In this document: piece by piece, positions 53,340 through 61,515 of the stretch
Position numbering within the stretch: position 1 is the first letter of the stretch
Layout: every line of letters begins with the position of its first letter
From: Sphaerotilus sp.
Lineage (GTDB): Bacteria > Pseudomonadota > Gammaproteobacteria > Burkholderiales > Burkholderiaceae_C
Length of the DNA stretch: 64,000 nucleotides
Assembly (NCBI GenBank): GCA_013299055.1
Contig: JAAFKB010000001.1
Coordinates: 1 to 64,000, forward strand
Direction of reading: 5' to 3'
Notes under the pieces: model-generated
Seen by the model: the letters and a program-made list of their open reading frames with translations, nothing else
What the model was told of the DNA's origin: nothing
Database searches by the model: none
Position numbers and translations under genes: made by a program

Positions 53340-55994
53340 TCACTCCGCCAAGGCCCGCGTGATGATTTCGCGCGTATCGGCCGACAGCGTGGCGGACTGC
53401 GCCACCCGCTCGATCGCCGCGTGTGCCGTGGTCCGATAGGGCTCGGCCAAGGCACGCCAGCGGTCCAGTGCGCGGGCCAGCCGGGAGGCCAGCTGCGGGT
53501 TGAAGCCGTCCACTTCCTGCACCTTCTCGGCCCAGAACGCATAGCCTGCGCCATCCGCCCGGTGGAAGGCCCCCGGGTTGAGCTGCGTCAGCGCCATCAG
53601 CAGGCTGCGGGCGCGGTTGGGGTTACGCAGCGAAAAATCGGGGTGGCGGGACAGGGTCTGGAGGTGTGCGAAGACCTGGCCGTCGTGCTCGGGTGCGGCG
53701 GCTTGCAGGGCGAACCACTTGTCGATGACCAGCGCCTCGCCGCTGAAACCGGCGTGAAACTTTTCCAGCGCCGCGCCCGCCAGCGGCGAGCGGCCGTGGA
53801 CCAGTGCGGTGAGTGCGCCGAGCCGGTCGGTCATGTTGCCGGCGTCCTTGAAGCGTTGCAGCGCCTTGCCTTGCCACAGCGTCTCGCCCTGGGCAACGCC
53901 ATCGAGCACGAGCATCGACAGCGCCAGATTCGCCAGCGCCCGCTTGCCGCACGACACCGGATCGGGCCGGTAACCGCCGGTCTGGCTGTGCTGCTCCCAG
54001 GCGCTCACCCAGTCGCCGTGCAGTGCGCGGGCGAGCTGCAGTCGCATGGACTCGCGGGCCGTGTGGATCGCTTGCGGGTCGATCGGCTCGCCAGCTTCGG
54101 CCATGCGTTCGGCCAGATAGCCCTCGCTCGGCAGCGTCAGCACGAGTTCCTTGAAGGCAGCGTCCAGCGCCGGATCGTTCAGCACTGCCCGCATCGCCGA
54201 GACATAGGCGTCGTCGAGCACCAGCGCACCGCCCTGACGTACGGCGCCGAGCAGCCGCTGCACCGCCAGCCGCTGGCCCGCTTCCCAGCGGTTGAACGCG
54301 TCGGTGTCATGGCCGAGCAGCGTGAACAGTTCGGTCTCGCTGGCCGCCCAGTCCAGCAGCACCGGCGCCGAGAAGCCGCGCAGCAGCGACGGCACCGGCG
54401 CGGCGCTCAGGCCGTCGAAGGTCCACGCCTGCTCCGTGCTGTCGAGCACCAGCACGCGGTCGGTGCCGGCGATCGGCTGGCCGGCTGCATCCAGCAAGCC
54501 CATCGCCACCGGCAGCACGAACGGCTGCTTGACCGGCTGGCCTGGCGTGGCGGGGGTGTGCTGGCGCAGGGTGAGCGTGTAGCGGCCGGTGTCGGTGTCG
54601 AACTGGCCGGCGGCTTGCAGGCGCGGTGTACCGGCCTGGGCGTACCAGTGCTTGAAACTGTCCAGCCGCTCGGCGAGCGCGCTGCCAGGGTTGGCATCGG
54701 CGATGGCCTGCGCGAAGTCGTCGCAGGTCACGGCCTGGCCGTCGTGGCGGGCAAAGTACAGGTCCATGCCCTTGCGGAAACCGGCGCGGCCGACCAGCGT
54801 GGCCATCATCCGCACGACCTCGGCGCCCTTGTCGTAGACGGTGGCGGTGTAGAAGTTGTCGATCGCCTGGTACTGGTCGGGCCGCACCGGATGCGCCATC
54901 GGGCCGGCGTCCTCGGGGTACTGGCTCTGGCGCAGTTGCCGCACGTCCTCGATGCGCTTGACCGCCCGCGCCGACGCCTCGCCCGCCATGTCCTGGCTGA
55001 ACTCCTGGTCGCGGTAGACGGTCAGCCCTTCCTTCAGGCTGAGCTGGAACCAGTCGCGGCAGGTGATGCGGTTGCCGGTCCAGTTGTGGAAATACTCGTG
55101 GCCGACGACGCTTTCGATGTTGCCGAAATCCACGTCGGTGGCGGTGGCGGGGCTGGCGAGCACGAACTTCGTGTTGAAGATGTTCAGGCCCTTGTTCTCC
55201 ATCGCGCCCATGTTGAAGTCGCTGACGGCGACGATCATGAAGCGTTCCAGGTCCAGCTTCAGCCCGAACCGTGCCTCGTCCCAGGCGATCGACGCGATCA
55301 GCGAATGCATCGCGTGTTCGGTCTTGTCCAGATCGCCGGCCCGCACGTAGACCTGCAGCGTGTGGTCGGAGCCCGAGCGGGTGCGGATCTTCTGCTCGCG
55401 GCAGACCAGGTCGGCGGCCACCAGCGCGAACAGGTAGCTCGGCTTCGGGTGCGGGTCATGCCAGACGGCGAAGTGGCGGCCCTTGGGCAGCTCGCCGGAC
55501 TCGACGAGATTGCCGTTGGACAGCAGCATCGGAAACCGCTTCGCGTCCGCCCGCAGCGTGACGCGGAACACCGCCATCACGTCCGGCCGGTCGGCGAAGT
55601 AGGTGATGCGGCGGAAGCCCTGCGCCTCGCACTGCGTGAAGAACCCGCCGCCGGAGGTGTAGAGGCCCGACAACTGCGTATTCTTATCGGGCGCGCAGGT
55701 GTTGCGGATCTCGAGAGCGAACGGCTCGGCGGGCAGCTTCTCCAGCACGAGCTGGCCGTCGCTGAAGTGGAACGACACGCTCGCGCCGTTGACCAGCACG
55801 CGGGTCAGCGTGATGTCCTCGCCGTCCAGGCGCAGGGGCTGGCCGGGGCGCTCCGGGTTCGGTTCGACCTGCATCCGGCTGATGACCAGCGTCTTGGCCG
55901 GCTCCAGCTCGAAGGTCAGATCGACGCTGCGGATCCAGTGGCTGGGCGCCACGTAATCCTCGCGCCGTGTCAGGGTGGCGGTACCTTCACGCAT
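53340..55994 (-). CDS. pepN: Aminopeptidase N (M1 family)
   Basis: 884 residues, cytosolic zinc aminopeptidase. Exopeptidase motif GAMEN (263-267) and zinc site HEYFHNWTGNR (299-309, with the third ligand in LKEGLTVYRDQEFS) are intact, as are the C-terminal helical domains (ending TREIITRALAE). Length matches gammaproteobacterial-type PepN. It lies 34 bases after the HAD phosphatase gene. Confidence 0.95.
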   Translation of the reverse strand: MREGTATLTRREDYVAPSHWIRSVDLTFELEPAKTLVISRMQVEPNPERPGQPLRLDGEDITLTRVLVNGASVSFHFSDGQLVLEKLPAEPFALEIRNTCAPDKNTQLSGLYTSGGGFFTQCEAQGFRRITYFADRPDVMAVFRVTLRADAKRFPMLLSNGNLVESGELPKGRHFAVWHDPHPKPSYLFALVAADLVCREQKIRTRSGSDHTLQVYVRAGDLDKTEHAMHSLIASIAWDEARFGLKLDLERFMIVAVSDFNMGAMENKGLNIFNTKFVLASPATATDVDFGNIESVVGHEYFHNWTGNRITCRDWFQLSLKEGLTVYRDQEFSQDMAGEASARAVKRIEDVRQLRQSQYPEDAGPMAHPVRPDQYQAIDNFYTATVYDKGAEVVRMMATLVGRAGFRKGMDLYFARHDGQAVTCDDFAQAIADANPGSALAERLDSFKHWYAQAGTPRLQAAGQFDTDTGRYTLTLRQHTPATPGQPVKQPFVLPVAMGLLDAAGQPIAGTDRVLVLDSTEQAWTFDGLSAAPVPSLLRGFSAPVLLDWAASETELFTLLGHDTDAFNRWEAGQRLAVQRLLGAVRQGGALVLDDAYVSAMRAVLNDPALDAAFKELVLTLPSEGYLAERMAEAGEPIDPQAIHTARESMRLQLARALHGDWVSAWEQHSQTGGYRPDPVSCGKRALANLALSMLVLDGVAQGETLWQGKALQRFKDAGNMTDRLGALTALVHGRSPLAGAALEKFHAGFSGEALVIDKWFALQAAAPEHDGQVFAHLQTLSRHPDFSLRNPNRARSLLMALTQLNPGAFHRADGAGYAFWAEKVQEVDGFNPQLASRLARALDRWRALAEPYRTTAHAAIERVAQSATLSADTREIITRALAE

Positions 55995-56028
55995 GGCTTG
56001 TCTCTTGTCTTGTCTCGTTGCGAGATGC

Positions 56029-56682
56029 TCAGCCCAGGCTGGGCGGCAGGGTGTAATCGGTGAAATCCGCGATCGACTGGAGCACGTTGTCGTAGCCCGA
56101 GAAGGCGTCGGCCGGCAGCGTGGTGGTCAGCACGACGGCGGCCATCCCCCCATTGCGTGCGGCCTCGATGCCCAGCGGCGCGTCCTCGAAGACGAGGCAT
56201 TGCGCGGGATCCACCCCCATGCGGCGTGCAGCCTCCAGGAAGATGTCCGGATGCGGCTTGCCGCGCAGGCCGTCGGCGGGGCTGGTGACGGTGTCCACCA
56301 GCGCACCCAGCCCGAAGCGGGCGAAGGCGATGGCGATGTTCTCCGGCGGCGCAGCGGTGCAGATGGCGATCTTCAGCCCGCGTGCCCGCCCTTGCGCGAT
56401 CACGTCGCGCGCACCGGGGATCAGCGTCAGCTCGCGCTCGGCGATCTCGCGGTAGAGGGCTTCCTTGCGGGCGGCCATGGGGTGCAGCGCGGCCTCGTCC
56501 TGCGCCGGGAACAGGTCGCGCAGGATTTCGAGGTTGGTCCGCCCGGCGGTCGCGGCGAAGAAGCCGGCTTCGTCATACGGCAAATCCATCTCGGCGTGCC
56601 AGAGCGCCCAGGAGCGTTCGTGCAGCGGCATGCTGTCGATCAGGGTGCCGTCCATGTCGAACAGCAGTGCGGCCAATGTCAT
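56029..56682 (-). CDS. HAD-superfamily phosphatase (beta-phosphoglucomutase-like)
   Basis: 217 residues. HAD motif I FDMDGTLIDS at the N terminus with a helical cap (subfamily IA, third-motif variant 3), motif II ICTAAPPENI where the usual Ser/Thr is Thr, and motifs III/IV RGKPHPDIF and VFEDAPLGIEAA. Likely a small sugar-phosphate phosphatase or mutase; the exact substrate cannot be told. It begins 18 bases after the prfB stop and likely shares its transcript. Confidence 0.88.
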   Translation of the reverse strand: MTLAALLFDMDGTLIDSMPLHERSWALWHAEMDLPYDEAGFFAATAGRTNLEILRDLFPAQDEAALHPMAARKEALYREIAERELTLIPGARDVIAQGRARGLKIAICTAAPPENIAIAFARFGLGALVDTVTSPADGLRGKPHPDIFLEAARRMGVDPAQCLVFEDAPLGIEAARNGGMAAVVLTTTLPADAFSGYDNVLQSIADFTDYTLPPSLG

Positions 56683-56700
56683 CGAATTCCCCCGGGTGGT

Positions 56701-57805
56701 TCACAGACCCTGCTTCAGACTCGCCTCGATGAACGCATCCAGATCGCCATCGAGCACCTTCTGCGTCGCCGAGATTTCCACGTTGGTGCGCAGATCCTTG
56801 ATGCGGCTGTTGTCCAGCACGTAAGAGCGGATCTGGTGGCCCCAGCCCACGTCGGTCTTGGTGTCTTCGAGCTTCTGCTGCTCTTCCATGCGCTTGCGCA
56901 TCTCATGGTCGTACAGCCGCGAGCGCAGGCGCTTCCACGCCACGTCGCGGTTGCTGTGCTGGCTGCGGCCGTCCTGGCACTGCACGACGATGCCGGTCGG
57001 GATGTGCGTCAGGCGCACCGCCGAGTCGGTCTTGTTGATGTGCTGACCGCCCGCGCCGGATGCGCGGAAGGTGTCGGTGCGCACGTCGGACGGGTTGATG
57101 TCGATCTCGATCGAGTCGTCGATCTCCGGATAGACGAACAGCGACGCGAACGACGTGTGCCGCCCGCCGGACGAGTCGAATGGCGACTTGCGCACCAGCC
57201 GATGCACGCCGGTTTCGGTGCGCAGGTGACCGAAGGCGTAGTCCCCCTCCACCTTGAGGGTCGCGCTCTTGATGCCGGCCGTGTCGCCTTCGGTGATGTC
57301 CTCGACGGTGGCGGTGAAGCCCTTGCGTTCGCAGTATTTGAGGTACTGGCGCAGCAGCATCGAGGCCCAGTCACACGCCTCCGTGCCGCCCGCGCCGGCC
57401 TGGATGTCCACGAAGCAGTTGAGCGGATCGGCCGGGTTCGAGAACATGCGGCGGAATTCGAGCTTCTCGACCGTGTCGCGCAGCGTGGCAGCCTCGGCCT
57501 CGATCGTCTCCAGCGAGTCGAAGTCGTCCTCGTCCTTCGTCATCTCGAACAGTTCGGCGTTGTCGGAGAGCTGGCTGGTGAGGTGGTCGACGGTGCCGAC
57601 GACGGTTTCCAGCGTGCGCTTTTCCTTGCCGAGTTCCTGGGCGCGTTTCGGATCGCCCCACACCGCAGGGTTCTCCAGCGCGGCGTTGACTTCCTGCAGT
57701 CTCAGGGATTTGTGTTCGTAGTCAAAGATACCCCCTTAGCGCGTTCGTGCGCTCGCTGAGGTCTGCCAGGGTGTTGCCGATGGCGTTGATGCGTTCGATG
57801 TCCAT
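56701..57805 (-). CDS. prfB: Peptide chain release factor 2 (programmed +1 frameshift)
   Basis: Two-segment gene: 57805-57725 (27 codons, [13 protein letters not shown] to RGYL) then, after skipping base 57724, 57723-56701. Product about 367 residues. RF2 reads UGA and UAA: the recognition tripeptide SPF ([10 protein letters not shown]) and the hydrolysis motif GGQ ([15 protein letters not shown]) are present. The in-frame UGA at codon 28 and the upstream AGGGGG make expression self-regulated, since low RF2 favours frameshifting. The HAD phosphatase follows after 18 bases. Confidence 0.95.
57721..57736 (-). promoter_or_regulatory. RF2 programmed frameshift site
   Basis: Minus-strand AGGGGGTATCTTTGAC: internal Shine-Dalgarno AGGGGG, three bases, slippery CTT, in-frame TGA, then C. 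It is the same arrangement as in E. coli prfB. Ribosomes paused at UGA slip +1 from CUU to UUU and read GAC. Confidence 0.95.
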
Positions 57806-57865
57806 GAGGGCGCCTGCTCAAAAGGGCAGATTTTGGCATGGCCGGGGCGGCGCGCCTGCTGTAAC

Positions 57866-58834
57866 TCAGCTGTCGCGCAGGTGTTCGGCAAGCCGCCGGG
57901 CCAGCGCCTCGGGCTGGTCGTGGTGCAGCATGTGGCCGCAGGGGCTGAGCAGGTGCCGCACCAGCGAGGGCACGATGTCCAGCCGCGCCTCGAAATCCGC
58001 TCGGGGGAAGCGGTCGCCCCACCACTTCGTCACGTCGGTCTCGTCGCCCTCGACCCACAGCACCGGCGCGGTGATCTTCGCCCAGCAGGCCAGCACCTCC
58101 TCCTTGCGGTAGAGCATCGGGTTGACGTGCTTGTGTGCCGGATCGCCCAGGATCTCGAAGCGGCCGGCGGCGTTGCGCCTTGACCAGTGCGGGGCCAGCC
58201 AGTCGGCGAAGTCCGGGCGCAGGCGCGGGTTGGTCTTGCGCAGGCGCCCGGCCACGGCGTCGAGGCTGGCGTAATCGCGCAGCTCGGCCGGCTCGCGCAA
58301 CTGGTCGAGCCACTGCGCATAGCGGCGCGGTGCCTGCGCGGGGTGACTCTGCGGCAGGCCGAAGCCTTCGAGGTTGACCAGACGGCGGATGCGTTCGGGC
58401 CGGATGCCGGCGTACACCATCACGACGTTGCCGCCCATGCTGTGCCCGACCAGATCGACCGCCGGTTCGCTCTGCAGGCCCAGTCCGGGTGAGCGCAGCA
58501 GCGCGTCGAGGTCGCCGAGGTAGTCCGGGAACCAGAACGTGTCGGTCAGGCTGCCGGCGGGTGCGCTCTCGCTCAGGCCGAAGCCGCGCCAGTCCGGGGC
58601 GATCACGTAGCGCGGCGGGCCACCTGCGGCGCCGAGCGCATCCAGCGCATCGACGACAAACTGGAACGACGCGCCCACGTCCATCCAGCCATGCACCAGC
58701 ACCAGCGGCGGCGCCTCGGGCGTGACCATCGACGGATCGCCCCAGACCATGGCGTGGCAGCGCAGGCCCCGGATCGGCACGAACAGCGAACGGGCGCGGC
58801 GGCGGGGGGCGTAGGGGGTGGGGGGCGTCGTCAT
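57866..58834 (-). CDS. Alpha/beta-fold hydrolase
   Basis: 322 residues. The oxyanion-forming VLVHGWMD, core strand APDWRGFGLSE, nucleophile elbow VGHSMGG (Ser132), an acid in LWVEGDETD and a His in SPCGHMLHHDQPEAL make a standard hydrolase triad. No signal peptide. Substrate cannot be named from sequence. It is separated by 60 bases from prfB downstream. Confidence 0.85.
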   Translation of the reverse strand: MTTPPTPYAPRRRARSLFVPIRGLRCHAMVWGDPSMVTPEAPPLVLVHGWMDVGASFQFVVDALDALGAAGGPPRYVIAPDWRGFGLSESAPAGSLTDTFWFPDYLGDLDALLRSPGLGLQSEPAVDLVGHSMGGNVVMVYAGIRPERIRRLVNLEGFGLPQSHPAQAPRRYAQWLDQLREPAELRDYASLDAVAGRLRKTNPRLRPDFADWLAPHWSRRNAAGRFEILGDPAHKHVNPMLYRKEEVLACWAKITAPVLWVEGDETDVTKWWGDRFPRADFEARLDIVPSLVRHLLSPCGHMLHHDQPEALARRLAEHLRDS

Positions 58835-58850
58835 GCCCGGACTCTACGGC

Positions 58851-59600
58851 TCAAGGCGGATCCTGGAAGTCACCGGCGCGATATGTCAGCACCAGCGTGT
58901 CGCGCCAGCCGCCTGCGGGACCGTCGGGCTGGATCGGCGTCGTCTCGTGGATGACGCGGGCGTCGTCGAGCAGCAGGGCGCTCCACGGCTGGTCCAGCGT
59001 GAAGCGCACGCCGTGCGGGCCGTGGGCATCGAACACGCGGGTCTCGCCACCCAGCACGCGGGTGCGGTGGATCAGCAGCACGGCCACGAAGTCCACGCCG
59101 TCGCGGTGGGCGCCCTCGGGGGTGGGCCGGCCGACGCCGCCAGTGGTGTCGATGCGGAAGGGGTGGGCTTCGATGCACCAGCGCCTGTCGAACGACGCGG
59201 GTGCCGCGGCGGCGAACACGTCACCCAGCCGCTGCACCACGGCGAGGAAGGCGGGGGACGCGGCCATCGCGGTGTCCAGCGGCTCGAACCAGCGCAGCAT
59301 GCCGCCGTGCAGCGCGTTGTAGGTGGTGGGCTGCCAGTGCGGGCGGTGCGCCACGGCGGCGAGCTGCCCGGTGGCCACGTCCTGCACGAAGCTGCCGTGG
59401 CGCCGCCGGCGGTAGCGGCCGCCGTCCTTCAGGTGCTCGTCGGGTGGCAGGTTGGCCCAGCCGGCGTCCAGGGCGTGCAGCGCGTCCAGCGTCACCCCTG
59501 CCTGTGCCGCCAGCGCATCGGGCGCGAGCAGGGCGAAACCGTGTTCGCGCAGGTGGGTGAGGGCGTCGGGGTGGGTGAAGTTCGGGGACATGGGTGTCAT
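58851..59600 (-). CDS. 2OG-Fe dioxygenase family protein
   Basis: 249 residues from ATG 59600, which overlaps the EamA stop (ATGA); an in-frame ATG at 59636 lies inside the upstream gene. Fe ligands GAHRDGVDF (His165, Asp167) and RVIHET (His218) plus the 2-oxoglutarate Arg in WRDTLVLTYR fit the family that includes free-amino-acid hydroxylases such as isoleucine dioxygenase. Coupling to an EamA exporter suggests it makes a hydroxylated metabolite that is then exported, or modifies an amino acid (inference). Confidence 0.85.
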   Translation of the reverse strand: MTPMSPNFTHPDALTHLREHGFALLAPDALAAQAGVTLDALHALDAGWANLPPDEHLKDGGRYRRRRHGSFVQDVATGQLAAVAHRPHWQPTTYNALHGGMLRWFEPLDTAMAASPAFLAVVQRLGDVFAAAAPASFDRRWCIEAHPFRIDTTGGVGRPTPEGAHRDGVDFVAVLLIHRTRVLGGETRVFDAHGPHGVRFTLDQPWSALLLDDARVIHETTPIQPDGPAGGWRDTLVLTYRAGDFQDPP

Positions 59601-60520
59601 TTTGCCTTTGCTGCCTCCGCAGACCGGGGCTGCCATTGCGCCAGCACCATCGCCGCACAGATCAGCAGCGCCCCCAGCCAGCCGCGCAGCCCGAGCTGTT
59701 CGTTCAGCATCACCCAGCCGCCGATCGCCGAGAACAGCCCTTCGCTGCTGTAGATCACCGCGGCGTGCGAGGCCACGGCGTCGCGCTGCGCGATCACCTG
59801 CAGCGTGTAGGCCACCCCGATCGACAGGATGCCGCCCCAGGCGATGGCACCGCTGGCTTGCAGCAGCCCGTCCAGCGTGATGGTCTCGCGCCCGAAGGCC
59901 ACCGCCACCGACAGCACGCCCGCCACAAGGTACTGCAGCACCGACAGCCGCAGCGGGTCATGCCGCCGCGCCAGATGCCCGACCAGCAGCATGTGGACTG
60001 CCCACATCAGCGCGCCACCGAGCTGCAGCCAGTCGCCTGGGGCAATCGTCGCATCGGCCTTCACGCTCAGCAGGTACATGCCGAGCGTGGCGACCGTGAC
60101 GGCGACCCAGACCTGCCGCGACACCACCGCCCCACCCAGCCGCATCAGCACCGGCACCAGCACCACGTACAGCCCGGTGATGAAACCGGCGTTGCTGACC
60201 GAGGTGCCCAGCAGCCCGACTTGCTGGAGGTTGATCGCCGTGAACAGCACGAGGCCCAGCAGTGCTCCCGCACCCAGCACGCCCTGGCTTGGCACCAGCG
60301 GCACCGACGCAAACGGCCCGCCGCGCCACCACCACAGCGGCGCCACCAGCAGCGCGCCCAGCAGCATCCGCGTGCCCGTGTAGGTGAACGGCCCCACCGT
60401 GTCCATCCCCATCTGCTGCGCGACGAAGGTCGAGCCCCAGATGGCGGCGGTGAGCAGCATCAGCAGGTCGGTGCGCAGGGTGGAGGTGGAGGCAGAGGGG
60501 GAGACGGAGGCGGTGGTCAT
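59597..60520 (-). CDS. EamA (DMT) family transporter
   Basis: 307 residues with about ten hydrophobic helices in two EamA repeats. N terminus LLMLLTAAIWGSTFVAQQ is the classic DMT start; the second repeat starts near GDWLQLGGALMWAVHMLL and ends WLGALLICAAMVLAQW. These carriers export amino acids or metabolites. Tight overlap with the dioxygenase gene ties the two. Confidence 0.9.
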   Translation of the reverse strand: MTTASVSPSASTSTLRTDLLMLLTAAIWGSTFVAQQMGMDTVGPFTYTGTRMLLGALLVAPLWWWRGGPFASVPLVPSQGVLGAGALLGLVLFTAINLQQVGLLGTSVSNAGFITGLYVVLVPVLMRLGGAVVSRQVWVAVTVATLGMYLLSVKADATIAPGDWLQLGGALMWAVHMLLVGHLARRHDPLRLSVLQYLVAGVLSVAVAFGRETITLDGLLQASGAIAWGGILSIGVAYTLQVIAQRDAVASHAAVIYSSEGLFSAIGGWVMLNEQLGLRGWLGALLICAAMVLAQWQPRSAEAAKAK

Positions 60521-60529
60521 CGTCCGAGA

Positions 60530-61498
60530 TCAAGGTCGGGGAGCGGCGGCGGTGCGGTAGCGGGCAGGTGACAGGCCCGCCCGGCGCGTGAACTCGCGGG
60601 TGAAGTGGGGCTGGTCAGCATACCCGCACCGGAAGCCGATCTCCGCCAGCGTGGCCTTGCGCTCGACCAGCCACGCAGCGGCCAGCCGCACACGCACTTC
60701 GCCCAACACTTCCCCGAAGCCCGACCCCGCCTTGGCCAGACGGCGCTGCAGCGTACGCGGAGGCAGTCCGAGTGCGGCGGCGGCGTCTGCCACGCGGGGA
60801 TGGCCAGCCGGATCGCGCAGCAGCCAGCGGGCCACGCTCGCGGCCGGCTCCGGCCAGGGCAGCTCGGTCAGGGCGGGATCGGCGAACGGGTGGGGTCCGT
60901 CCAGCCGGTCAATGGGACGTGGGCGGGGAGACGGTGCGCAGGCCGACCAGTGCAGCCGCCAGTGCCGACCCGACGACCCGACCAGTTGGGCGGGCGATGG
61001 CCAGTCGCCGGTCGATCCCGGGCCATGCACCGGACAACCACCGACCTCGACCGCCAGTTCCGCTGTGCCGATCGCCGTCAGCGCACCGATCCACACCCCG
61101 AGCACGGCCACGCTCTCGGCTCCCTGTGGCTGCGCGGTGCTGTCGCAGGCCGCGTGCTCCAGCCGCAGCGACTGCACGCCCCGTTCACGCGGCAGCACGC
61201 GGTGACTGGCATGGACGTGGCGCTCCAGGCGCAGCCAGCGGGCGAGGAAATCGTGCGGATCGCGGGCACCGGACAGCGCCAGGTGCAGCGGTTCGCCCGC
61301 GATGTGCTGTACCTGCTGCGCCAGCCGCAGCAGCAGCGCCAGCCCGCCCGTGCGCACGATGGCCGTGACCACCTGCTGCTTGTGCGCCAGCGGCACCCGT
61401 GCCCCTTCCGGCAGCGGCAGCGGCGGCGTCAGCCCCTCGGCCGCCATCGCGCGCAGCAGCAGGCGCAGCATGCCGGCGCTGGCGAAGTTGTCGTCCAT
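60530..61498 (-). CDS. AraC-family transcriptional regulator
   Basis: 322 residues. The N-terminal 200 residues resemble the arabinose-binding-like domain of the OruR/ArgR-like group (LLLRLAQQVQHIAGEPL); the C-terminal double helix-turn-helix is clear (VADAAAALGLPPRTLQRRL and LAEIGFRCGYADQPHFTREF with ending SPARYR). It lies 9 bases before the EamA gene and 17 bases after the molybdenum hydroxylase, so it may control either (inference). Confidence 0.88.
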   Translation of the reverse strand: MDDNFASAGMLRLLLRAMAAEGLTPPLPLPEGARVPLAHKQQVVTAIVRTGGLALLLRLAQQVQHIAGEPLHLALSGARDPHDFLARWLRLERHVHASHRVLPRERGVQSLRLEHAACDSTAQPQGAESVAVLGVWIGALTAIGTAELAVEVGGCPVHGPGSTGDWPSPAQLVGSSGRHWRLHWSACAPSPRPRPIDRLDGPHPFADPALTELPWPEPAASVARWLLRDPAGHPRVADAAAALGLPPRTLQRRLAKAGSGFGEVLGEVRVRLAAAWLVERKATLAEIGFRCGYADQPHFTREFTRRAGLSPARYRTAAAPRP

Positions 61499-61515
61499 GC
61501 TGTCCTGCGCTGGTG

